Assembly: GCA_915275065.1 (NCBI GenBank)
Contig: CAJZGD010000043.1
Span: 1 to 12,985, forward strand
Source: an uncultured Corynebacterium sp.
GTDB taxonomy: Bacteria; Actinomycetota; Actinomycetes; Mycobacteriales; Mycobacteriaceae
Reading direction: 5' to 3'
Length of the DNA: 12,985 bases
The notes under the pieces: model-generated
Seen by the model: only the letters and a program-made list of their open reading frames with translations
Databases searched by the model: none
What the model was told of the DNA's origin: nothing
Position numbers and translations under genes: made by a program
Shown here: one piece after another, positions 6,437 through 12,462 of the stretch
How positions within the stretch are numbered: position 1 is the stretch's first letter
Layout of the letters: every line of letters starts with the position of its first letter

Positions 6437-8545
6437 CTATACGCCACACTGGGTAACCGGACGTTTGCGGTGGTTAGCCCACTGGTGGAATGCGTCATCA
6501 ATGCTGTTTGTATATTGGCGGACGCCTTCCGGGCTGGGGTGAATCAAATCCGTATGCAGTAGGGTTTTATTGGCCCTGGCGCGTTGGCACCAATCCGCGA
6601 TGAAGAGATTGGGGTAGGTGTTTTGGGCTTCGGCAATGACTGCCTGGGACTGGGGAATCCATTGTCGATCACCGTAGGGCATTATCATAACGACCATGCG
6701 TTCTGGCCCTATGAGCTGCATCATTTCTTCGAGTTTTTCGGGTTCCAGCTGGTCGTTGGTGCCGAATCCTAGGATGACGAATGGGTCGAGCCTGCCCGCG
6801 TCTTTGAGCTCCCGGACAATTTCGGTGCCTTTAATGAGGGCGCGGGATACTTGGGCATCAACGTAGATTCCGGGGAATCGTTGTTCCAGGGCGGGGAGGC
6901 TGCCTAGCATGACAGAGTCGCCGATGGCGGTGATCCTATCGCCAGGTGGGGCGAGCTGCGGCCCGGAGGTGGGCGCCATAACGTTAGTGTTTTCCGCGGC
7001 TGGGATGGCGGTAATTTCGTGGTGCTTCGGCAGTTGTTCTTCCGCGATGGCGGTGAGTTGCTGCTCCAGACTGGTTTTTGTTGGCGATGTGGCAACAGCA
7101 ATTGTGGTGGAAACCATGATTCCTGCTACTGCGAGTGCGACAATGCCGCGACCCCACCATGCGGTGCCTCCCCAAATGTTGCCGAGTACGGCCCGGTAGC
7201 CACGACGACGGATGGGGGTTTCGATCCACATATAGCTGTAGTGGGCGATGGGGATGGAGAGGGCGAAAGCGATCGCGCCAATAGTCCACTGGGATACTGC
7301 CATGCGGTTATTCATGAATAGCTGTTTGATCAGCATCACAATGGGCCAGTGCCACAGGTAGAGGGAGAACGACCGCTCCCCTAACCAGCGGAGTGCCGGG
7401 TGCGACATAATGGTGTGTACTGGGCCAATTTCCGCCAATAAGGTGGTAAGTACGATGGCGGTGAGGATACTTGCGAGCAGCAGACCACCCCGGTAGGTGA
7501 TGGGGGCGGTGTCGGCAACCGTAAACACCATAATCAGCAACGCCACGAATGCGACTGCGGCAATGATTTGGGTGAGGAGCGGGTGGTTACGCAATGCGGT
7601 GACCGGCCAGGAGTCGCTGGTGGAGTCGGGATTGGTGCTGGTGGTGAGGTAGGCAACCAACACACCGATGAGGAGGCCAAAGGAGTGGGTGTCCATTCCG
7701 TAGTAAACCCGGGTGGGGTCGGCGGTGGGATCATAGAACCGCAGCATGAGAACGAAAGACACAATAATGAGCACACCAATGACGAATTTCGCGATTCGCG
7801 GCTGGAATCGGGCGAGCACCACAAAGAGCAGCGGGAAGATTACGTAGAATTGTTCTTCCACTGCTAGTGACCAATAGTGTGCGAATATTTGCACCCCGGA
7901 GTCGGCGAAATAGCTTTCGCTTCCGGCTATTTGCACCCAGTTATTGGCGAAGAAAATCGTACCGATAAATTGGTTGACGAGTCCTACCGCAACATCACCG
8001 CCGATAAGCCCGGCCAGCGCGGTAACTATGAATAGCACAGCGAAGGCGGCGGGGAAAATGCGTCGTATGCGGCGTTTCCAGAATTGCAGCAGGTTAACGG
8101 TACCGGTAACTGCCCGCTCTCGTAGCAGTAATGAGGTGATGAGGAAGCCGGAGAGCACGAAGAACATATCCACGCCCATGAACCCGCCGGGGGTAACATT
8201 GCTGAAAAAGTGGTAGATCACCACGACTAGCACAGCTAAGCCACGCAACCCATCAATGGCAGATACTCTACGAATCCGATATTTGGCTTTTTTGGTGGGA
8301 GCAGGCTGGGTGGCGTCCACGAGTTCGGACAGTTCCGTGTCAGTGGGTGGACCGATGTTGAGCATTCGACGTACCACCTGCCCCCGCTGCTGATCGGGGA
8401 TGAGCTGAAAGCTGCTGACTCTAGCGTTACTGGCGTAGAATGGCGCCACTTTAGGCTGGTTGGTTACAACCTGGCCTGCTGAAGGTACCGTCGATTCATC
8501 ATCTGGTTTCACCATGCTCAGCGTTTTTGCCACCATAGGCTCCAC
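6437..8545 (-). CDS. Membrane O-acyltransferase: acyltransferase-3 domain fused to SGNH domain (OafA type)
   Basis: The 702-residue protein has a cytoplasmic N-terminal tail of about 95 residues, an acyltransferase-3 membrane domain of about ten helices (residues 96-485), and an outside SGNH hydrolase-like domain (about 535-690). Visible hallmarks are IDGLRGLAVLVVVIYHFF with His112, FFVLSGFLIT, FWKRRIRRIFPA, HYWSLAVEEQFYVIFPL and SLYLWHWPI. SGNH residues are Ser544 in GDSVM, GTND at 595-598, and the Asp/His pair in DLIHP (666 and 669), so the domain looks catalytically intact. Such proteins move acyl groups across the membrane onto cell-surface sugars, peptidoglycan or lipids; the acceptor here is unknown. 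The start is either GTG 8545, six bases after a TACGAT hexamer, or ATG 8536, preceded by GGAG. It is probably cotranscribed with the substrate-binding lipoprotein gene. Confidence 0.92.
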   Translation of the reverse strand: MEPMVAKTLSMVKPDDESTVPSAGQVVTNQPKVAPFYASNARVSSFQLIPDQQRGQVVRRMLNIGPPTDTELSELVDATQPAPTKKAKYRIRRVSAIDGLRGLAVLVVVIYHFFSNVTPGGFMGVDMFFVLSGFLITSLLLRERAVTGTVNLLQFWKRRIRRIFPAAFAVLFIVTALAGLIGGDVAVGLVNQFIGTIFFANNWVQIAGSESYFADSGVQIFAHYWSLAVEEQFYVIFPLLFVVLARFQPRIAKFVIGVLIIVSFVLMLRFYDPTADPTRVYYGMDTHSFGLLIGVLVAYLTTSTNPDSTSDSWPVTALRNHPLLTQIIAAVAFVALLIMVFTVADTAPITYRGGLLLASILTAIVLTTLLAEIGPVHTIMSHPALRWLGERSFSLYLWHWPIVMLIKQLFMNNRMAVSQWTIGAIAFALSIPIAHYSYMWIETPIRRRGYRAVLGNIWGGTAWWGRGIVALAVAGIMVSTTIAVATSPTKTSLEQQLTAIAEEQLPKHHEITAIPAAENTNVMAPTSGPQLAPPGDRITAIGDSVMLGSLPALEQRFPGIYVDAQVSRALIKGTEIVRELKDAGRLDPFVILGFGTNDQLEPEKLEEMMQLIGPERMVVMIMPYGDRQWIPQSQAVIAEAQNTYPNLFIADWCQRARANKTLLHTDLIHPSPEGVRQYTNSIDDAFHQWANHRKRPVTQCGV

Positions 8546-8551
8546 ATCTTT

Positions 8552-8557
8552 ATCGTA
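8552..8557 (-). promoter_or_regulatory. Candidate -10 element for the acyltransferase gene
   Basis: TACGAT on the minus strand is followed after 6 bases (AAAGAT) by the GTG at 8545. A transcript starting at that GTG would be leaderless; starting at the ATG at 8536 would leave a 9-base leader containing GGAG. No good -35 is visible. Confidence 0.4.
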
Positions 8558-8618
8558 TGAATGATTGACTGAAGTGCGTAACCAAGGCTAGTCGCTTTTC
8601 ATCAATAACGTCTAGTTT

Positions 8619-8640
8619 TGGTGGGGATTTTTCCCCACCA
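8619..8640. repeat. Perfect 9-bp inverted repeat between divergent genes
   Basis: TGGTGGGGA and TCCCCACCA are perfectly complementary and separated by four T. There is no U-tract after the stem in either direction (plus: ATCCATAG; minus: AAAACTAG), and both flanking genes point away from it, so it is unlikely to be a terminator. It lies about 62 bp upstream of the acyltransferase -10 and about 80 bp upstream of the yaaA -10. An operator or a hairpin are possible roles. Confidence 0.6.
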
Positions 8641-8695
8641 TCCATAGTTATTCCATTGGATATTCCGTGGGATGCTTTGCTGGTTTTTTCCATGG

Positions 8696-8725
8696 TTGAT
8701 GCGGTAATACCCCAGCTAGTAGGTT
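8696..8725 (+). promoter_or_regulatory. Candidate yaaA promoter (leaderless)
   Basis: TTGATG (8696-8701) and TAGGTT (8720-8725) are separated by 18 bases. The -10 ends 7 bases before the ATG at 8733, and the intervening TATTCCC has no ribosome binding site. This is the only candidate in the window with a reasonable -35 partner. Confidence 0.5.
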
Positions 8726-8732
8726 TATTCCC

Positions 8733-9494
8733 ATGCTTATTATCTTGCCGCCATCCGAGACCAAAGCTGCAGGTGGTGACGGCTCCCCCCTTGACTTCAC
8801 CACCCTGTCGTTTCCAATGCTGAACCCCACGCGGGAGGATATCGCTTCTGACCTTATTCGTTTGCCTATGTCTGAGGTGTTGGGGGTATTGGGGGTTTCC
8901 GCAAAACAGCAAAAGCTAGCCGAATGCAACAAGGTGTTGATGTCCAGCCCTACCCTACCTGCGCTGCTTCGATTTACTGGTGTGCTTTACGACGCCCTGT
9001 CGGCCCCCACCTTGTCACCTGCCGCATGGCGTCGTCTTGCTGTTGGTGATGCACTGTTTGGGCTGCTTATGGCGTCTGATCGTATTCCTATGTATCGGCT
9101 GTCGGGAAATACGAAACTTCCGCGACCGGATGGGACGACCCCCACGATGAAAAGTCGCTGGGGGAAGGAAATTTCTACCGCGCTGGCCACGGTTGACGAA
9201 TTCATTATTGATCTGCGATCTGGCGTGTACCAGCAGCTTGGCAAGGTGTCGGGGGCGGTGACGTTGCGCGTAGAAAAGCGGCAACCGGATGGGAAGCTTA
9301 AGGTAGTGAGTCACTTCAATAAGCACTATAAGGGGGTAGCCGCTCGGGTGTTAGCGGAGCATGATGGGAATGTCACCTCTGCCCGTGATGTTGCTGATGT
9401 GCTTCGCAATGCGGGGATGGAGATTCAGTTGGATGCTGGTTCTTCTGAGCTGAGGCTCATTGTGGAGAGCCCGGCCACATCACCAATGACATAA
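8733..9494 (+). CDS. yaaA: YaaA family peroxide-stress protein (DUF328/UPF0246)
   Basis: In Escherichia coli YaaA limits free intracellular iron and protects DNA during hydrogen peroxide stress, and it can bind DNA; the same role here is inferred from family membership. The 253-residue product has the family start MLIILPPSETK, a central region FTGVLYDAL ... LFGLLMASDRIPMYRLS, and the conserved block LKVVSHFNKHYKG near residues 189-201. Length equals that of the E. coli protein (about 258). The start is the first ATG, which gives the expected N-terminus. It is a single plus-strand gene, divergent from the acyltransferase. Its last 70 bases, including the stop, overlap the 3' end of cobA on the other strand. 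Confidence 0.92.
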   Translation: MLIILPPSETKAAGGDGSPLDFTTLSFPMLNPTREDIASDLIRLPMSEVLGVLGVSAKQQKLAECNKVLMSSPTLPALLRFTGVLYDALSAPTLSPAAWRRLAVGDALFGLLMASDRIPMYRLSGNTKLPRPDGTTPTMKSRWGKEISTALATVDEFIIDLRSGVYQQLGKVSGAVTLRVEKRQPDGKLKVVSHFNKHYKGVAARVLAEHDGNVTSARDVADVLRNAGMEIQLDAGSSELRLIVESPATSPMT

Positions 9495-10195
9495 ACGGCT
9501 GGGGGTTGAATATTATGAGTCTCCATGGTTTCGACAAGGGTGCCTAAGGTACAACGATAACCACGCTGGTTGGCGGTGGCGCCTTCTTGAATCACGATTG
9601 CTGGGGTTTCTGGTGCACGACCGGCATCAATGATAGCTGCGGCTATTTTTGGCGCGTTCTTCACCCCCATGATGACCGCGAGCGTACCACCGGTGTGGGC
9701 GAGGGCTTCCCAATTATTACGGGAGTCTTTGTGCCCTGGCGGTAGATGCCCGGAGATCACGGTGAAACTGTGGACAACACTGCGGTGGGTAATAGGTACC
9801 CCGGCAAGTGCCGGAACCGAAATTGCGCTGGTCACGCCTGGGATAACCTCACAGGCTATACCGTGGCCGGCCAGGAATTGCAGTTCTTCAAATCCGCGGC
9901 CAAAAACATAAGGGTCACCGCCTTTCAGCCGGGCAACTTTTTTACCGGATTGGGCGTGGGTGAGTAAGAGATTATTGATTTTTTCTTGCGCAACCTGATG
10001 CCCATAAGGCAACTTTGAGACGTCGATAAGCTCTTTGCTATCAATGCTGCATAGCTGGTGCAGTTCACTGGTGGGGCCAAGATGGTCGGCCAAAATCACG
10101 TCGGCGTCCTGCAATCTGCGCATTCCGCGCACGGTAATAAGGTCCCAGGCACCAGGGCCACCACCGATTAATGAAACGAGAGGTTGAAAAGTCAT
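9425..10195 (-). CDS. cobA: Uroporphyrinogen-III C-methyltransferase (SUMT)
   Basis: The enzyme transfers two methyl groups from S-adenosylmethionine to uroporphyrinogen III, giving precorrin-2 for cobalamin or siroheme. The 256-residue product is a single SUMT domain with the signature VSLIGGGPGAWDLITVRG (residues 7-24), RLKGGDPYVFGRG (89-101), PGVTSAISVPALAGVPITHR (119-138) and VIGDVAGL (236-243). It lacks the precorrin-2 dehydrogenase/ferrochelatase part of CysG, so a second enzyme would be needed for siroheme. The start ATG has no Shine-Dalgarno sequence. It lies 24 bases behind ogt and is last in the cobB-ogt-cobA group. Its final 22 codons, which include the conserved VIGDVAGL, overlap the end of yaaA on the opposite strand. 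Confidence 0.95.
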   Translation of the reverse strand: MTFQPLVSLIGGGPGAWDLITVRGMRRLQDADVILADHLGPTSELHQLCSIDSKELIDVSKLPYGHQVAQEKINNLLLTHAQSGKKVARLKGGDPYVFGRGFEELQFLAGHGIACEVIPGVTSAISVPALAGVPITHRSVVHSFTVISGHLPPGHKDSRNNWEALAHTGGTLAVIMGVKNAPKIAAAIIDAGRAPETPAIVIQEGATANQRGYRCTLGTLVETMETHNIQPPAVYVIGDVAGLSTMSLSSEEPASN

Positions 10196-10203
10196 GATTA
10201 GTA

Positions 10204-10209
10204 AGCTTA
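10204..10209 (-). promoter_or_regulatory. Candidate -10 element for cobA (leaderless)
   Basis: TAAGCT on the minus strand lies in the 24-base gap behind ogt and ends 8 bases before the cobA ATG. No ribosome binding site is seen in TACTAATC. An own promoter would allow cobA expression without cobB and ogt; the match is weak alone. Confidence 0.35.
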
Positions 10210-10219
10210 GGTCAGAAAC

Positions 10220-10726
10220 TCACTGGGTTTCCAGCTCAAGAAGTTCTTGCTTAATGCCAACACCGTAACGAAATCCTCCCAGTTTTCCACCGGCAGACAC
10301 CACCCGGTGGCAAGGCACGAAGAGGACCGCGGCATTTGCGGCACAAGCCCCAGCGGCAGCCCGAATTGCCCGCGGGTTTCCGGCTTGTACCGCGAATTCA
10401 CCATAAGTGAGTGTTGATCCCGCCGGGACTTTGCGCAGTGTTTCCCACGCCCGCATTCGAAATGGTCCCGACTGTTGTCGCACAGCAAGCTTTTCGACGG
10501 CTGAAAAATCCCCCTCATAGAATGCCTGCACCGCGGATATGGCTGCGGCACACCGATCATCATCCTGGGTTATTGTTTGCGGTCGAAGATTCGGGTGAAT
10601 AAGCACCAATAATTCGGCCACCTCGGAGGTCCATCCGGCGGCCAGCACTATTTCGGACTCGCACACCACCGTAAATTTGCCATGGGGAGTGTCACATGTG
10701 GAATATTCCGCTGATTTCTCTGTCAT
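10220..10726 (-). CDS. ogt: Methylated-DNA--[protein]-cysteine S-methyltransferase
   Basis: This suicide DNA repair protein removes alkyl groups from O6-methylguanine by moving them to an active-site cysteine. The 168-residue product has the C-terminal methyltransferase domain with KVPAGSTLTYGEFA (residues 99-112), the helix-turn-helix stretch GNPRAIRAAAGACAAN (116-131) and the active-site motif VPCHRVVSAGGKLGGFRYG, with acceptor Cys139. The usual Asn-Pro before the active-site strand is Asn-Ala here (ANAAVLFVPCHR), a mild departure. The N-terminal part is the short Ogt-type domain; no Ada regulatory domain is present. The start ATG gives the usual length. It sits 31 bases behind cobB and 24 bases ahead of cobA, an unexpected place for a repair gene. 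Confidence 0.95.
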   Translation of the reverse strand: MTEKSAEYSTCDTPHGKFTVVCESEIVLAAGWTSEVAELLVLIHPNLRPQTITQDDDRCAAAISAVQAFYEGDFSAVEKLAVRQQSGPFRMRAWETLRKVPAGSTLTYGEFAVQAGNPRAIRAAAGACAANAAVLFVPCHRVVSAGGKLGGFRYGVGIKQELLELETQ

Positions 10727-10732
10727 GTCATC

Positions 10733-10741
10733 ACGCTACCA
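10733..10741 (-). promoter_or_regulatory. Candidate extended -10 promoter of ogt (leaderless)
   Basis: TGG followed by TAGCGT on the minus strand fits the extended -10 form and ends 6 bases (GATGAC) before the ogt ATG at 10726. It sits in the 31-base gap behind cobB. It suggests that ogt can be expressed apart from cobB. Confidence 0.45.
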
Positions 10742-10757
10742 ATCGAAGGTTCTTGAG

Positions 10758-12140
10758 CTATCTGCGGCTGGCCTCGCTGGCTGCTGCAACAAACCGCTGC
10801 ACTGCCATTGGGGTTGCGGCTGGGTGGCAATGCAAATATGAGGCGAGCACCGTACCCCCCACGAATCCTTCGAACACTTTATCCCCCGACCAGGACCGCC
10901 ATCCCCATGCCGGTTCAAACCCTGGCGCCTGTGGTTGCCGCAGGCGCGTGTGGTGAAACTCGTGACCGATAACCCGCTCCCCTGCTTGATACATGATGGA
11001 ATCAGTCATCGCCACCGCGGTGCGGTATCCCAATGTGAGCCTGTGCCCCATGTTGGCACCAGTGCCGATGACCCCCAACATTGGGTGATCGTTGAGCGTT
11101 TCTAACAACCACAGCATCCCCGCGCATTCACCATAGATGGGCTTATTATCGGCCACCATGTGGGCTATTGCCACCCGAAGATCCTGGCGGGCAGCAAGTT
11201 CCACCACGTGTTCTTCGGGAAAACCACCTGGGATGATAAGACCATCACAGACAGGCAGGGCGTCTTGAAGCGGATCGAAAACTACCACTGTGGCCCCTGC
11301 CGCTTCTAATAGTTCACGATGTTCCGCGTAGCCAAAGGTAAACGCTGGCCCGCCAGCCATGGCGATAGTGGGACTGCCAACTTTGTTCACCACAGTGGTT
11401 GGATCCCACATCGGACCGGTGTAGGAGCAGTCAGCGAGTGCACTAATACGATCAATATCACAAGTTTGTTCGATGAGTTTTTCCATACTTTGAATGGCTT
11501 TGAGCGCTGCTTCACCATATTCCACGGCTGTCACCAGTCCCAGATGCCGGGAAGGCACCTCAATATCATGTTGACGTGGGATACTGCCCACCACGGGAAT
11601 TCCCTCGGCTTCCACCGCTTCCCGGCACACGGCAGCATGACGGTCGCTTCCCACTTTATTAAGAATGACCCCGGCAATACGCACATCGCTACGAGTTGTT
11701 GCAAATCCACGAACCACCGCCCCCACAGATTGACTCATACCCCGCACATCAACAATAAGCAGAATGGGAACGCCCAGTGTGGCGGCTATATCTGCAGTGG
11801 ATCCGGCACCATCGGATATTCGACCGTCGAAAAGCCCCATGACGCCTTCAACCACTGCAATGTCAGCATGCTGCGAACCATGACAGTAAAGGGGGCCAAT
11901 GAGGTCGTTACCGCATAAGACAGAATCAAGGTTTCGGCCCACACAACCCGATGCAATGCTATGGTACCCAGGGTCAATATAGTCGGGACCTACCTTGAAC
12001 GGCGCCACTTTCATTCGGCGGGCCAGGGCCGCAATAAGGCCTGTGGCTATGGTAGTTTTTCCCGACCCAGAAGCAGTAGCGGCAATACACACTCCAGGCG
12101 TGGCTGTGAACGATGAAACGGATGGTGGGTGACTAGTCAT
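10758..12140 (-). CDS. cobB: Cobyrinic/hydrogenobyrinic acid a,c-diamide synthase
   Basis: CobB amidates the a and c side chains of the corrin ring, using glutamine and ATP, in cobalamin synthesis. The 460-residue product has an N-terminal ATP-binding domain with P-loop ATASGSGKTT (residues 21-30), FKVGPDYIDPGYH (48-60) and VVEGVMGLFDG (96-106), and a C-terminal class I glutamine amidotransferase domain (about 255-455). In the latter, GGFPEEHV (305-312), the nucleophile Cys339 in YGECAGM and SYLHCHP with His437/His439 are visible. Length and motifs are complete. It is the first gene of the cobB-ogt-cobA group. In related genomes cobO and a Mg-chelatase-like gene usually come before it; here an unrelated divergent gene does. 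Whether it acts in de novo synthesis or salvage cannot be told from this window. Confidence 0.96.
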   Translation of the reverse strand: MTSHPPSVSSFTATPGVCIAATASGSGKTTIATGLIAALARRMKVAPFKVGPDYIDPGYHSIASGCVGRNLDSVLCGNDLIGPLYCHGSQHADIAVVEGVMGLFDGRISDGAGSTADIAATLGVPILLIVDVRGMSQSVGAVVRGFATTRSDVRIAGVILNKVGSDRHAAVCREAVEAEGIPVVGSIPRQHDIEVPSRHLGLVTAVEYGEAALKAIQSMEKLIEQTCDIDRISALADCSYTGPMWDPTTVVNKVGSPTIAMAGGPAFTFGYAEHRELLEAAGATVVVFDPLQDALPVCDGLIIPGGFPEEHVVELAARQDLRVAIAHMVADNKPIYGECAGMLWLLETLNDHPMLGVIGTGANMGHRLTLGYRTAVAMTDSIMYQAGERVIGHEFHHTRLRQPQAPGFEPAWGWRSWSGDKVFEGFVGGTVLASYLHCHPAATPMAVQRFVAAASEASRR

Positions 12141-12149
12141 GATTCTTTC

Positions 12150-12155
12150 ATCATA
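12150..12155 (-). promoter_or_regulatory. Candidate -10 element for cobB
   Basis: TATGAT on the minus strand ends 9 bases before the cobB ATG at 12140. A start site 7 bases after it would leave a leader of about 3 bases. GAAAGAA in the gap is at best a weak ribosome binding site. The hexamer abuts a tandem 9-bp repeat. Confidence 0.5.
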
Positions 12156-12171
12156 ATCACACTAATCACAC
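12154..12171. repeat. Perfect tandem 9-bp direct repeat in the cobB promoter
   Basis: TAATCACAC occurs twice with no spacer (12154-12162 and 12163-12171). It overlaps the upstream edge of the cobB -10 hexamer and fills the spacer toward the expected -35. The arrangement resembles a two-site operator. The TGTGA part recalls GlxR/CRP half-sites, but these are direct, not inverted, so it is not a canonical site. Confidence 0.65.
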
Positions 12172-12246
12172 CTGCTTTATCCCAAGCTCCGGCGGTTACC
12201 TACCCCCAAACCACCCCTCAATAAGTTTATAAGCTTCAACCTAAAA

Positions 12247-12341
12247 CCCCAGGAAAATAGCAACTAGCACATCTGCCTGTGGATAACTAATGTGCAGCCC
12301 TAACGCATTTCCCCAGGATAGCAAACTAGTTATCCACAGGC
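12247..12341. repeat. Repeated module with two inverted perfect DnaA boxes
   Basis: Two perfect DnaA boxes face each other in opposite orientation: TGTGGATAA at 12278-12286 and TTATCCACA at 12330-12338, with start points 52 bp apart (about five helical turns). The identity extends to 15 bases on each side: GCCTGTGGATAACTA (12275-12289) and TAGTTATCCACAGGC (12327-12341) are exact reverse complements. Interleaved is an imperfect direct repeat: CCCCAGGA, then TAGCAA, then CTAG, at 12247-12267 and again at 12311-12329. DnaA binding is expected from the consensus; the purpose here is not known. Confidence 0.7.
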
Positions 12342-12421
12342 TAAATTATTTTCGGTTTTTTCTGGACTTTTCTCAAGAAGTGTCTTTACTGTGGAGTCAA
12401 GAGGAAAAACTTCCCCCACCA

Positions 12422-12447
12422 AAAAAATATCATTTCTTCTATTTTTT
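12422..12447. repeat. AT-only inverted repeat before the 12463 gene
   Basis: AAAAAATA (12422-12429) and TATTTTTT (12440-12447) are perfectly complementary around a 10-base spacer. It ends just before the ribosome binding site GAGAGGA. It may simply be curved A-tract DNA; a weak hairpin in the 5' leader is also possible. Confidence 0.4.
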
Positions 12448-12454
12448 GAGAGGA
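12448..12454 (+). promoter_or_regulatory. Ribosome binding site of the 12463 gene
   Basis: GAGAGGA ends 8 bases before the ATG at 12463 and fixes that start. Unlike most genes in this window, this one has a leader with a normal Shine-Dalgarno sequence. Confidence 0.7.
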
Positions 12455-12462
12455 TCATTGCC

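Larger units (their letters stand above)
12172..12462. other. Intergenic region between cobB and the 12463 gene
   Basis: Together with 12141-12171 this makes a 322-bp divergent intergenic region. Positions 12172-12246 are C- and A-rich, with nothing I can assign. Positions 12247-12341 hold the paired DnaA-box module described separately. Positions 12342-12420 are T-rich and probably contain the promoter of the 12463 gene, but I cannot choose a -10 with confidence (TACTGT near 12386 is one option). Positions 12422-12447 form an AT-only inverted repeat. A ribosome binding site follows. The two small open frames across it are not convincing genes. Confidence 0.6.

Noticed and set aside
8641..8668. 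Repeated TATTCC spaced 12 bases apart upstream of yaaA
   Set aside because: Two 6-base copies in AT-rich sequence are expected by chance; no further copies or symmetry support a site.
12154..12171. Canonical GlxR (CRP-type) operator
   Set aside because: The TGTGA units are in direct orientation, not the inverted TGTGA-N6-TCACA form.
12141..12246. Cobalamin riboswitch upstream of cobB
   Set aside because: No B12-box-like conserved core is visible, and the candidate promoter leaves almost no leader for an aptamer.
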